Assembly: GCF_002264395.1 (NCBI RefSeq)
Contig: NZ_NFVA01000051.1
Coordinates: 1-51,010 of the forward strand
Direction: 5' to 3'
DNA: 51,010 nucleotides
From: Paenibacillus sp. VTT E-133291
GTDB taxonomy: Bacteria > Bacillota > Bacilli > Paenibacillales > Paenibacillaceae
The notes beneath the pieces were generated by a model that had not been told where the DNA came from, did not search any database, and was given only the letters and a program-made list of their open reading frames with translations. This document shows positions 1 through 8,290 of this stretch, one piece after another. Within the stretch, counting starts at the first letter, position 1. Every line of letters starts with the position of its first letter. The position numbers and the translations under genes are program-made.

Positions 1-58
1 ATATTTCTCGCTTAAACGCTTACCGTCCTTCCAAGGACGCCGAAGGCGTATATGCTTG
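1..58 (+). repeat. Repeat family B, copy B1 (5' side cut by window edge)
   Basis: This stretch closely matches 31913-31970 (about nine differences over 58 positions) and the last 28 bases of the window. It contains a CGTCC/GGACG hairpin and a GCCGAAGGC mini-hairpin; the long AT-rich hairpin that begins the full copy at 31873 would lie before base 1. It ends 73 bases before the first gene, on the same strand. The function is not known to me; no coding potential is apparent. Confidence 0.8.
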
Positions 59-131
59 ATAGGAACGCTGGGCAGTCACCGACCTTTTAAAGCCGGCATA
101 TAGTGTTGGTATACAGAGGAGGTGCATCTCC

Positions 132-578
132 ATGGTAGCCCAGTTGATATGGATTGCGGCTGTTTATGTATCCGCTGCAGTGATTATTCATATGCTGCAT
201 AATCGGCAGAAGGTGCGGCAGACACCGCAGTCCGTGAAATGGATTCATTATATTTTGATTACTCGCAATCATGCATCTGTTGTGGAATGGTACATTCGGG
301 CGCTGACATTTCAAGCATTTTTAACCGGAAAACGATTTCGAGTAACGTTCATGGATGATGGCTCGAGCGATGGAACCCTTGGAATTGTTTCCAGGCTGGC
401 TGATAGTGGCTGCTCTATCGATCTTGCAACATCTACGTACACTTTTCAGATGAGTGAAGAAGAGCTTCAGCAACAAGGGATTGTGGTAGACTTGCGGTTG
501 TCAGGGCAATCTGTTTCGTTGCCCTTTATGGGGATGGCAGGAAGTAGGGGATGCGAATCAAAGCGCGACAGATTTTAA
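132..578 (+). CDS. Small membrane-anchored glycosyltransferase-2-like protein
   Basis: The 148-residue product begins with a hydrophobic segment (about residues 3-22) likely to be a membrane anchor. It then carries FMDDGSSDGT at about residues 72-82, resembling the nucleotide-sugar binding loop of family 2 glycosyltransferases. The rest of a GT2 catalytic domain (second DxD, acceptor region) is missing, since the protein is well short of the usual 230 or more residues. It may be a remnant, a small dedicated family or a non-catalytic relative. GAGGAGG near 117-123 precedes the ATG at good spacing. A terminator follows at 602-638, so it is transcribed apart from comFA. A role in flagellin or surface glycosylation would be guesswork. 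Confidence 0.6.
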   Translation: MVAQLIWIAAVYVSAAVIIHMLHNRQKVRQTPQSVKWIHYILITRNHASVVEWYIRALTFQAFLTGKRFRVTFMDDGSSDGTLGIVSRLADSGCSIDLATSTYTFQMSEEELQQQGIVVDLRLSGQSVSLPFMGMAGSRGCESKRDRF

Positions 579-601
579 GTGAATATGTGAGTAACGGGTG
601 A

Positions 602-638
602 AGCACACTCTCCAAGAAATGGGGGAGTGTGCTTTTTG
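602..638 (+). terminator. Rho-independent terminator after the GT2-like gene
   Basis: AGCACACTCTCC (602-613) pairs with GGGGAGTGTGCT (622-633) with one G-U pair, followed by a T run. It separates the first gene from comFA. Confidence 0.85.
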
Positions 639-711
639 CGTTTGAGGCAGGGAAAGTGGAGTGGGCAAAAGCGACTAATGGTGAGAGTTAAGAGTTAAGG
701 AGGCGGTTTTT

Positions 712-2727
712 ATGCGAGTTGGTGTGTATGTCTTGGAATGTAGAGGGATCTGGAGTGTTTGGATTTCTTTAGATCTTACAGTAGATGTATGGTGGTGGTC
801 TGGGGCTGGATCAGAGAGTCAAGGTAGGGGCTTAATAACGGAGGACAAGCTGGTTTTATTATCTCCTGCGCTGCCACTGGGATGGGCGGTGAAGCTTCGC
901 GATTCTTTTAAACCAAGAGATGGAATGAGGAACTGGGGGGCTAAGGAATGGGGTCAATACGTAAGCACTGTTCTTGAGCCGGAGTTGAGGGAGGAAAGGG
1001 AAGCGGGAGGAATGGGAAAGGAAGAGTGGCCTAATGATGGGGTATCGCTATGGCGGGTTTCTGAACTAAGAAAGATTTTTATTGAACAGGATAAGAAGAA
1101 CAATGAAGGAGGAAATTATTGCGGAGGAAATGATCTCGATTATGCTTTACTTGAATCGGAAGCAGAACAACTATCGTGGGCGGTGGCCGGCCGCTCTTTA
1201 CTGCAGCCGGAAATAGAAGCGCTGCTGGCAGAAGGATTGCCAGAGCTGACAGGTCGTTGGCGCCAGGCGGCACAACTGGCGCATTTGCAGGGGCGGCTTA
1301 CGTTTGCCGCCGCCGTTGGTAGTCACGCCCCGGCTACGCTTGGGGCGTGGGCCCGCCAGCTCCCTGCGGGTGCTGGCGCTCTGGCGCGTGCGGCGGCTAG
1401 TCTGCCGCACGTGTGGTGGCGCGGCGCTGTCGCCCGCCGCGCCGTTTCGCGCTGCCTGCGCTGCGGCAGCGCCCCCACCGGCCGCACGGCATGCGCCGCG
1501 TGCGGCCTTATGGGCTGCGCCTACTGCGAGGCCTGCCTCGCACTTGGGCGCAGCCGGGCTTGTGCGCTGCTACTGCGCAGCGCAGCGCTTCCGGCCGTGC
1601 GGTGCACGGCCGCCCTTGACCCCACCGCGGCCGCAGGCCGGTGGGGGCTTAGCCCAGCGCAGGCGGGAGCCGCTGGCGCTGCGCTGGGTTTTCTGGCGGA
1701 GCGGCGTGAGCGCTCCGCCAATTCGTGCCCAGAGCGGTTCCTGCTCTGGGCGGTGACGGGAGCCGGGAAGACAGAAATGATCTTCCCGCTCCTAGAGGCC
1801 GTGCTCGCCGCCGGTGGGCGGGCGCTCGTAGCGACGCCGCGACGCGACGTCGTACTCGAGCTCGCTCCGCGGCTCGCCAAAGCTTTCCCGGCGGAGACTA
1901 TCGCCGTGCTTTACGGCGGCAGCACAGAACGCTGGGTGGGTGGTCGCTTAACGCTCGCGACTACCCACCAGCTGCTGCGCTTCCATCGAGGCTTTGATCT
2001 CGTAATCATTGATGAGCTGGATGCGTACCCCTATCACAATGATCCTATGTTGGCTTATGCTGCCGAACAAGCCTGTAAGGTAGATGGCTCTTTTATCTAC
2101 TTATCAGCCACACCACCACAAGAAATGCAGCGGTTGGTACGCTCAGGTAGACTTCCACATGCCAGAGTACCTGTTCGCTTCCATGGTCATCCCTTGCCTG
2201 TACCGCAGCATTTGACTATGACATCCGTTCATACATGCCTAAAGCGTGGAAATTTACCTAGATCTCTCGTACATACGCTTCGTAAGTCACTCGAGCGCAA
2301 GGCGCAAATCTTTTGTTTTGTTTCTCGTATCGCTCATATTGACGGGTTGCTGGCTCTGCTTCGCCGGAGCTTTCCCGGCGTAGTTATCGAGGGGACTTCC
2401 TCCAAAGATCCATCCCGGGCAGAAAAAGTAATTGCTTTTCGTAACCGCGCTGTTTCCTTGTTAGTAACGACTACTATCCTGGAACGTGGAGTTACAGTAC
2501 CACGCAGCGATGTATTTATTTTAGATGCAGACAGTGATCTTTTTGACGAAGCCTCCTTGGTTCAGATGGCGGGACGTGCCGGGCGATCTAAAGATGATCC
2601 TGCTGGGCGTGTTGTATTCGCCTCTCCACAGTGGACCCGATCTCAGCGCGGAGCGATCTCTCAGATCCGTACTATGAACAAAATCGCTCGTAGCAAAGGA
2701 TTTATTAGTAAGGAGACGTCGACATGA
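712..2727 (+). CDS. comFA: ComFA-like DNA-uptake helicase
   Basis: This is a superfamily-2 ATP-dependent helicase/translocase thought to drive import of single-stranded DNA at the inner face of the membrane during natural transformation. Visible motifs are a four-cysteine zinc finger beginning CLRC near residue 247 (CxxC...CxxC, then CxYCxxC), Walker A TGAGKTE near 349, the DEAD-box equivalent DELDA near 434, SATPP near 465 and motif VI QMAGRAGR near 618. At 671 residues it is about 200 longer than the Bacillus protein; the extra part is an N-terminal region of roughly 165 residues that I do not recognise. AAGGAGG lies 9 bases before the ATG. It overlaps comFC by ATGA. The central part (about 1320-1960) is far richer in G+C than both ends of the gene, so several false overlapping reading frames are open there. 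Confidence 0.93.
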   Translation: MRVGVYVLECRGIWSVWISLDLTVDVWWWSGAGSESQGRGLITEDKLVLLSPALPLGWAVKLRDSFKPRDGMRNWGAKEWGQYVSTVLEPELREEREAGGMGKEEWPNDGVSLWRVSELRKIFIEQDKKNNEGGNYCGGNDLDYALLESEAEQLSWAVAGRSLLQPEIEALLAEGLPELTGRWRQAAQLAHLQGRLTFAAAVGSHAPATLGAWARQLPAGAGALARAAASLPHVWWRGAVARRAVSRCLRCGSAPTGRTACAACGLMGCAYCEACLALGRSRACALLLRSAALPAVRCTAALDPTAAAGRWGLSPAQAGAAGAALGFLAERRERSANSCPERFLLWAVTGAGKTEMIFPLLEAVLAAGGRALVATPRRDVVLELAPRLAKAFPAETIAVLYGGSTERWVGGRLTLATTHQLLRFHRGFDLVIIDELDAYPYHNDPMLAYAAEQACKVDGSFIYLSATPPQEMQRLVRSGRLPHARVPVRFHGHPLPVPQHLTMTSVHTCLKRGNLPRSLVHTLRKSLERKAQIFCFVSRIAHIDGLLALLRRSFPGVVIEGTSSKDPSRAEKVIAFRNRAVSLLVTTTILERGVTVPRSDVFILDADSDLFDEASLVQMAGRAGRSKDDPAGRVVFASPQWTRSQRGAISQIRTMNKIARSKGFISKETST

Positions 2728-3542
2728 GTGCTATGTTCTCATGGTTAACCAAAGCTCAGTCACTCTTCTCCCCCTCGGCATCTCCATGTTTAACCTGCGG
2801 CAAGCGCATCTCTGGATCCTCACCATTTCCTGGAGTTTGCAGGATTTGCGCAGAATCTATTCCATGGATACGTTCCCCGCGTTGCTTGAAATGTGGTCGG
2901 CATGTGGGCTGTCCTGACTGTACCCGCAGCACCGAACCATCACCGATTATTTGTAACAGGAGTGCAGTTGCTTACAATAGTGATATGCGAGAATGGCTAG
3001 GTCAGTATAAATATCGCGGAAATGAACGATATGCCCTTTTACTTGGCCTTATGCTGGATAGAGCCTATCTAACCCTGAAAAAAGAGAAGCAGAGCACTCT
3101 TTTATCCCGAGAACCATCCATCATCCATCGCTCTTGGTCTGCTGATTTGTTAGTGCCAGTGCCTGTCAGTGATTCCCGGCTTATGGAGCGGGGGTTTAAT
3201 CAAGCAGAAAGATTGGCGGATGTGCTGTCTAGACGTAGAAAGGTTCAACAGCTTCCACTGCTAATCCGTACACATCATACGGGAAAGCAAAGCTTTAAGA
3301 GCCGGGCGGAACGACTAGCGGATATGAAGCACGCTTTTGCGGAGAATCCGGCAGTAACAACACAGTTTGCGGATTTGATGAAACGGGAGGTACCTCTAAA
3401 TCGTCCTGTTCGGATTATTATTGTTGATGATATTTATACAACGGGCAGTACCATTCGTGCATGCGCTGAGATCATTCAACAAATAGGTTCAGATTATGGT
3501 TATACGATAGAGGTATATAGCCTAACTTGGGCACGTTCCTGA
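2724..3542 (+). CDS. comFC: ComFC phosphoribosyltransferase-like competence protein
   Basis: The 272-residue protein has the two parts of the ComFC/GntX family: an N-terminal zinc-binding region with paired cysteines (CLTC, CRIC, CLKC, CPDC within residues 23-70) and a C-terminal type I phosphoribosyltransferase domain ending in the PRPP loop IIIVDDIYTTGST near residue 234. ComFC works with ComFA in transformation; its enzymatic substrate is not settled. The start codon overlaps the comFA stop, implying translational coupling. In Bacillus subtilis comFB lies between the two genes; here it is missing. Confidence 0.93.
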   Translation: MSAMFSWLTKAQSLFSPSASPCLTCGKRISGSSPFPGVCRICAESIPWIRSPRCLKCGRHVGCPDCTRSTEPSPIICNRSAVAYNSDMREWLGQYKYRGNERYALLLGLMLDRAYLTLKKEKQSTLLSREPSIIHRSWSADLLVPVPVSDSRLMERGFNQAERLADVLSRRRKVQQLPLLIRTHHTGKQSFKSRAERLADMKHAFAENPAVTTQFADLMKREVPLNRPVRIIIVDDIYTTGSTIRACAEIIQQIGSDYGYTIEVYSLTWARS

Positions 3543-3710
3543 GGAGAGCGAAATGCATGATTGTGAACAGCCCATTCACTTTTTGAAGAGATCCATGCCC
3601 GTAATAGCGTTTCTTCCGTCCCATAGACGAATTCTTTGCAATCATGTAATCTAGGAGCATAAGGATATTATGCATTGTACAGAATGTATGGAGAGGAGCG
3701 GCTGCTTGTT

Positions 3711-4121
3711 ATGAATCTAGACAATTGTCCAAGGTGCGGCCGGTTGTTTGTTAAGAATCTTATGGGGTTGTGCCAGCCCTGCATCAAAGAGCTGGAGCAT
3801 GAATATGAGATCTGCGTCGATTATTTGCGGGAGAACAAAGGAACCAACATTCAAGAGCTGTCCGATGCTACGGGGATTTCGATTAAGGAGATCACTCGCT
3901 TTATTCGAGAGGGCCGGATATCTATAGCAAATGCTCCTAATATGATGTATCCCTGCGAGGTGTGTGGAACACTGATTCGCGATGGGCATATGTGTGATAG
4001 CTGCCGTACTCGGCTTAGAAAGGATCTCACCAATGCCGCCAAGGAAAATGCTGCTGAGGATACTACCAAAAAGACAACAGACGGCGCATATCGTGCCATA
4101 GACAAGTTGCGTGACCTATAA
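3711..4121 (+). CDS. yvyF: YvyF-type flagellar operon zinc-ribbon protein
   Basis: The 136-residue protein of the YvyF family (the 'TIGR03826' flagellar operon protein) sits in its usual place between comFC and flgM. It opens with CPRC and CQPC, has a short helix-turn-helix-like middle (about residues 45-75) and a second cysteine pair set CEVC...CDSC near residues 82-98, so two zinc ribbons are likely. A regulatory or DNA-binding role is often assumed but not shown. I chose ATG 3711 because the homologue starts at this MNL-type N terminus and AGGAG is found at 3694-3698; earlier in-frame starts at 3675 and 3684 lack a good ribosome site. The intergenic 3543-3710 holds no gene. Confidence 0.85.
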   Translation: MNLDNCPRCGRLFVKNLMGLCQPCIKELEHEYEICVDYLRENKGTNIQELSDATGISIKEITRFIREGRISIANAPNMMYPCEVCGTLIRDGHMCDSCRTRLRKDLTNAAKENAAEDTTKKTTDGAYRAIDKLRDL

Positions 4122-4147
4122 AATCTGCAAAAAAACGTTTGCAGCTA

Positions 4148-4175
4148 TAAAGTATGTTTCAGTCTACGCCGATAA
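4148..4175 (+). promoter_or_regulatory. Sigma-D (SigD) promoter for flgM
   Basis: TAAA at 4148-4151, 16 bases, then GCCGATAA at 4168-4175, against the known sigma-D consensus TAAA-N15-GCCGATAT (one mismatch). The -10 element is also the 5' arm of the terminator hairpin at 4168-4203. flgM starts 48 bases downstream of it. Confidence 0.85.
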
Positions 4176-4203
4176 ACTTAGTAAAGATTATCGGCTTTTT
4201 TAT
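4168..4203 (+). terminator. Terminator after yvyF, overlapping the sigma-D -10 element
   Basis: GCCGATAA (4168-4175) pairs with TTATCGGC (4188-4195), followed by TTTTTT. It would stop transcription from the comF side, while RNA started by sigma-D at about 4183 lacks the 5' arm and cannot form it. Confidence 0.8.
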
Positions 4204-4223
4204 ATTAGGAGGAAGGTGAAGTT

Positions 4224-4508
4224 ATGAAAATTAACGAGACCGGACGAATTAACGCGATGAATCCGTATCAACGCAGCGCGGATGCGCAAAGGCAGGAACA
4301 AATGAAGAAAAGTTCACGCAAGGATGAGGTTTCGATTTCTGATGAAGCAATTCAGCTCTTGCAAGCACAGAATTCTGGTAATGATGCTGAACGTGCACTT
4401 AAGATCGACAGTTTGAAGCAACAGGTCTCCGCAGGTACCTATCAAGTAGATGCAGCTAAGCTAGCAGAGAAACTCGCCCCTTACTTTAAGCAATCCTCCG
4501 AGAATTAG
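4224..4508 (+). CDS. flgM: FlgM anti-sigma factor
   Basis: The 94-residue FlgM binds sigma-D (sigma-28) and blocks late flagellar genes until the hook is finished. The N-terminal half is polar and low in complexity, as expected of an unfolded exported segment. The C-terminal half has the family pattern: KKSSRKDEVSISDEA, then ...RALKIDSLKQQVSAGTYQVDAAKLAEKL..., the sigma-binding helices. AGGAGGAAGG is just upstream of the ATG. It is the first gene of the flgM-N-K-L run and has its own sigma-D promoter, giving autoregulation. Confidence 0.95.
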   Translation: MKINETGRINAMNPYQRSADAQRQEQMKKSSRKDEVSISDEAIQLLQAQNSGNDAERALKIDSLKQQVSAGTYQVDAAKLAEKLAPYFKQSSEN

Positions 4509-5021
4509 GTGAAACCATCCATGGCATTGACGACATTAATAGAACTATTGGAGCGGCTGGACGAAGTGCATAACCAAATGCTGGAGCTGGCCGCTGAGAA
4601 AAAACAGACGATTATGGACAACAAGGTGGATGCCTTAATCGACATCCTGAACCGTGAGTCCAAGCTAATGAAGCTGATTGGACAGCTCGAGGAACAGCGA
4701 ATCGCGGCAGCATATACCGTTCTGCAAGGCGTAGGTATTCGTTCCAACCTGAACCTGAACCTAACTGAGCTGTCCAGACTTATATTTGACCCTGAAGATA
4801 AGGCACGACTGCTGCATATTCAGCAGAAGCTTTCTGGCACTTTGCACCGCTTGAAAGAAGCAAATGAGCTTAATCAGAAGCTGATAGAGCAGTCGCTTAC
4901 TTTTATAGATTATTCTTTGGATCTGCTGGTCGGAAGACCGAATCAGGATATCACTTATCATCGTCCGTCTGACAAAGGCAATGGCGTAAATCGGTCGGGG
5001 ATATTTGATGCACGAGGCTAG
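4509..5021 (+). CDS. flgN: FlgN flagellar export chaperone
   Basis: The 170-residue, almost entirely helical protein fits the FlgN family (YvyG in Bacillus), which escorts the hook-filament junction proteins FlgK and FlgL to the export gate. Its position directly before flgK and flgL supports this. The GTG start touches the flgM stop codon; an in-frame ATG at 4521 is a possible alternative. A leucine/glutamate-rich amphipathic region spans about residues 5-125, and the tail (about 140-170) is polar. Confidence 0.88.
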   Translation: MKPSMALTTLIELLERLDEVHNQMLELAAEKKQTIMDNKVDALIDILNRESKLMKLIGQLEEQRIAAAYTVLQGVGIRSNLNLNLTELSRLIFDPEDKARLLHIQQKLSGTLHRLKEANELNQKLIEQSLTFIDYSLDLLVGRPNQDITYHRPSDKGNGVNRSGIFDARG

Positions 5022-5075
5022 AATTGTACTGATGAAGTGTTCTGTCAGATCAGAACATAAGGAGGAGTAAGCAGC

Positions 5076-6659
5076 ATGACATCCACATTTCATTCAATAG
5101 AGACGGCGAGACGCAGCCTTTTTACTCAAACCGCAGCTCTTAATACGACTGGACACAACATCGCAAATGCGAATACCGAGGGTTATACTCGTCAACGTGT
5201 AAATATGAAGGCTGCTTTGCCTATTGAAGCGTACGGATTTAATAAATCTACCGTTCCTGGTCAAATGGGTACAGGGGTGGAATTCTCATCTATTGATCGG
5301 ATTCGGGAAATGTTTCTGGATGATCAGTACCGTGGTGAGAATTCTGCATTTGGAAACTGGAAACTTCAAGCAGATACCCTCTCTAAACTAGAAGCGATTG
5401 TTAACGAACCATCGGATACAGGTATTCGTACAGTTCTGGATAACTTCTGGAAATCATGGTCCGACCTTAGTAAGAACCCTGAAGATCCTACTGCTCGTAA
5501 GATTGTAGTGCAAACTGCACAATCTCTGACCGATGCTATGAATTATATGAGCACGCAGTTAGATAATCTCGATCGGGATCTAGCTACTAATATTGACGTT
5601 AAAGCCAAAGAAGCTCAGGGTTACCTGACCGCTATCGCAGACTTGAATAAATCGATCTATAAGATCGAAGGTATGGGCGATCAAGCGAATGATTTACGCG
5701 ATCAACGCGATCTGATGGCGGACAAGCTATCCAAGATTGCTAATATTACCGTTGTAGAGACGGAAGCTGGTTATAACGTTTCACTAGGTGGACAGCCACT
5801 GGTAGAGGGTGGAGAAGTTACTGCAATCGTAGATAGTGCATTTCTTAATAATGCTTATGCCGCTGGAACGTTGAAGGGCGGCGAGGCTTACGGAATGATT
5901 TTCTCCAAAAATACTTATGTTACCGACTACAAGAAACAACTCAACGATATGGCTAGTACGATCGCTACTGGTGACGTTGAAATTACAATACCGGCAGGTT
6001 CCAATCTTCCTGAGGGTACTATGTTGACAAATGATGCCAAGATTAAGCAAGCAGATGGCACTGTAGTTACTCTGGCCGCTGGTCAAGCAATGCCTAAGGG
6101 AGCAACGATGTATGAGGACGCTAAAACCATTGTCAAAGGTTTGAACGGACTTCACAAGTTAGGTTATGCGATGGATGGAAGTTCTGGTCGTGATTTCTTT
6201 GTAACCTCTGGTGACGCTGGAACGATCAAGTTAAATCCGGAAATTGCTGCAGATGTTAGCTTATTCGCAACCTCATTACGTACAACTGTTGATGCAGCTG
6301 GCAACACACAGGTCGTTAAAGGAAATAACACCTTGGCGCTCTTGCTGACAAACCTGAAGGATAGTAAATTCACTACACCGGACGGTAGCATTAGCAATAC
6401 TGTTGGTGGACTTCTTGGCTCCATGGTGGGTCAGCTAGGTATTCAATCACAAGAGGCTGCGCGTCAGACAGATAACTCAGATTATCTGGTAGAGCAGGTT
6501 AACTCCCGTCGCCAATCTGTCAGCGGAGTATCACTGGATGAAGAAATGTCGAATATGCTCGTATTCCAGCATGCTTATAGTGCCGCTGCGCGTTTTATGA
6601 CTACTTTTGATGAACTGCTCGACAAATTGATTAATTCCACCGGCACAGTCGGCAGATAA
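5076..6659 (+). CDS. flgK: FlgK hook-filament junction protein 1
   Basis: The 527-residue protein has the conserved N terminus of the rod/hook family (TSTFHSIETARRSLFTQ, then HNIANANTEGYTRQ at about residues 28-42) and a C terminus with SGVSLDEEMSNMLVFQ and YSAAARFMTTFDELLD, the paired helices that pack into the filament axis. The middle (about 215-420) is variable, as usual. FlgK caps the hook so flagellin can assemble on it. Ribosome site AAGGAGGAG precedes the ATG by a normal distance. Confidence 0.96.
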   Translation: MTSTFHSIETARRSLFTQTAALNTTGHNIANANTEGYTRQRVNMKAALPIEAYGFNKSTVPGQMGTGVEFSSIDRIREMFLDDQYRGENSAFGNWKLQADTLSKLEAIVNEPSDTGIRTVLDNFWKSWSDLSKNPEDPTARKIVVQTAQSLTDAMNYMSTQLDNLDRDLATNIDVKAKEAQGYLTAIADLNKSIYKIEGMGDQANDLRDQRDLMADKLSKIANITVVETEAGYNVSLGGQPLVEGGEVTAIVDSAFLNNAYAAGTLKGGEAYGMIFSKNTYVTDYKKQLNDMASTIATGDVEITIPAGSNLPEGTMLTNDAKIKQADGTVVTLAAGQAMPKGATMYEDAKTIVKGLNGLHKLGYAMDGSSGRDFFVTSGDAGTIKLNPEIAADVSLFATSLRTTVDAAGNTQVVKGNNTLALLLTNLKDSKFTTPDGSISNTVGGLLGSMVGQLGIQSQEAARQTDNSDYLVEQVNSRRQSVSGVSLDEEMSNMLVFQHAYSAAARFMTTFDELLDKLINSTGTVGR

Positions 6660-6674
6660 AAGGAGATATAGCGT

Positions 6675-7592
6675 ATGTTGAGAGTAACCTCTAACATGAT
6701 GAATTCACAGCTTCTGCTTAACCTAAACCGTAACGCACGTACGATGAACGACACACAGTTACAGCTTTCAAGCGGACGCAAAATCAATAAGCCTTCCGAT
6801 GATCCGGTAGGAATTACGTATTCCCTGCGCTACCGTGCGGAGCTTTCCTCTAATGAACAATATACTAAGAATGTAGATAGCGCACTTTCATGGCTGGATT
6901 ATAATGATACTGTTCTAGGACAAGCTGGGGATGTTGTACAGAAAATTCGTGAACTGTCTGTACAGGCTGCGACAGGGACTAATCCACAGTCAGCACTGGA
7001 CAGTATTAATGCCGAAGTGATGCAGTTAAAAGACCAACTTGTGGATATTGCGAACAGTACGCTGAACGGTAAGTATATCTTTAATGGCGAGCAATATAAC
7101 ACGAAACCTTATGATTTCGTTAAAGGTGCAGATGGCTCATACGATGTATCTAAGCCAATTACTACGGATACTGGGCAGATTCAGTTTATCGTAGGTGAAG
7201 ATGTGCGTATGCCTATTAGTACGACTGGTAATGAGATATTTGGCAATACGGGGGATGCTGATAATCTGTTTGCAATCATTAATCAATTATCAGGTGCTTT
7301 GAAGTCTGGTGATTACTCAGGGGTATCGGCACAACTTGGTTCAATTGATACACGTATGGAGTCCATTCTATCAGCTCGGTCGGAAATAGGAGCGAAGACT
7401 AATCGCGTGGAGCTAATGCAAGACCGACTAAGTGATTTGAATATCAACCTAACTGATCTTCAGGCTAAGACTGAAGATGCTGACTACGAAGGTTTGATTA
7501 TGCAGTCAAAGATCCAAGAGAATATCTATAATGCCTCCTTATCTGTGGGTGCAAAGATTATTTCCACAACACTCGTAGACTTTATCAGATAA
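6675..7592 (+). CDS. flgL: FlgL hook-filament junction protein 3
   Basis: The 305-residue flagellin relative forms the second junction ring between FlgK and filament. The N-terminal helix (RVTSNMMNSQLLLNLNRN, LSSGRKINKPSDDPVG at about 34-50) and the C-terminal helix region (RVELMQDRLSDLNINLTDLQ) match the flagellin D0/D1 fold. It starts 15 bases after the flgK stop with AGGAG upstream. Confidence 0.95.
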   Translation: MLRVTSNMMNSQLLLNLNRNARTMNDTQLQLSSGRKINKPSDDPVGITYSLRYRAELSSNEQYTKNVDSALSWLDYNDTVLGQAGDVVQKIRELSVQAATGTNPQSALDSINAEVMQLKDQLVDIANSTLNGKYIFNGEQYNTKPYDFVKGADGSYDVSKPITTDTGQIQFIVGEDVRMPISTTGNEIFGNTGDADNLFAIINQLSGALKSGDYSGVSAQLGSIDTRMESILSARSEIGAKTNRVELMQDRLSDLNINLTDLQAKTEDADYEGLIMQSKIQENIYNASLSVGAKIISTTLVDFIR

Positions 7593-7608
7593 ACGGAGGT
7601 GGTTCTCG

Positions 7609-8175
7609 TTGCTACAGCCGATATTGCAAATTCGTCAGACGCCTGCTGTTATTGGGATTGATGCTGACCCGGGTACATATTCAATAACCCAGCCAAAGGC
7701 TGAAGTCAGCATAAAGACCACTCATGGAGAACTAACAGTGGAGTCCTCTCGACCTGAACTCACCGTTGATCAATCTCAGGCTTGGGCTGCCTATAATGGC
7801 GGAAATATGCTTGATATGAATAAACGGATCTATTCCGGTATTCAGCAGTTATATCTACAGGGTATCGCTAGAAAGGTAGAGCAGGGCAATCGAATGGCTG
7901 AGTTTTTTAAACCAGGTAACACGATTGCTGAAGTTTACGGTACAGATACAGAGCCAAATTCTTTTCCAGAGACCCGAGGCTCAGCATCCTACGATAATGT
8001 GGCTCTTCACTTTGAGACGAGAGCCCCACAAATCAATTTTCGTGCCGCTAAAGTTGATATTCAGGTGGAGCGACATACTCCGGAAATTGAGTATACTCGT
8101 GGTAAGTTAAATATTTATATGCAGCAGTATGCTTCTATTCAGTTTATTCCACCAGAATTGAATTTTCAATTGTAG
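7609..8175 (+). CDS. yviE: YviE-like flagellar operon protein (DUF6470 type)
   Basis: The 188-residue protein occupies the place of yviE between flgL and fliW. It shows repeated short beta-like units with alternating charged and hydrophobic residues and recurrent 'RxPxIxF/RxxxxxIxxxxP' patterns (for example TRAPQINFRAAKVDIQVER near residues 138-156), and begins LQIRQTPAVIGI as in this family. The function is unknown; its fixed position suggests a role in flagellar assembly or regulation. The TTG start at 7609 is supported by ACGGAGGTGG at 7593-7602. Confidence 0.8.
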   Translation: MLQPILQIRQTPAVIGIDADPGTYSITQPKAEVSIKTTHGELTVESSRPELTVDQSQAWAAYNGGNMLDMNKRIYSGIQQLYLQGIARKVEQGNRMAEFFKPGNTIAEVYGTDTEPNSFPETRGSASYDNVALHFETRAPQINFRAAKVDIQVERHTPEIEYTRGKLNIYMQQYASIQFIPPELNFQL

Positions 8176-8182
8176 CTTCTTG

Positions 8183-8219
8183 AGCTATAGATGTGCCAGA
8201 AAGCACCTCTATAGCTTTT
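8183..8219 (+). terminator. Hairpin with short T run between yviE and fliW
   Basis: AGCTATAGA and TCTATAGCT arms with an inner GTGC/GCAC stem, then TTTT. It may attenuate transcription before fliW-csrA. A TATAAT at 8226-8231 follows, but no convincing -35 box is seen. Confidence 0.6.
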
Positions 8220-8290
8220 GTGCTATATAATGTAATAGAATTCCGTAAGAAGCTAGTTTTGCATAGCAAAACTTTTGAGGAGTGAACAAC

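Noticed and set aside
1304..1880. Several long overlapping reading frames on both strands inside comFA
   Set aside because: They arise from the G+C-rich composition; none has a ribosome site or a recognisable motif, while the comFA frame carries the zinc finger and Walker A there.
3543..3710. Weak inverted repeats (CATGATTG/CAATCATG; GCATAA/TTATGC) between comFC and yvyF
   Set aside because: Stems are short with long loops and no T run; no regulator or terminator call is justified.
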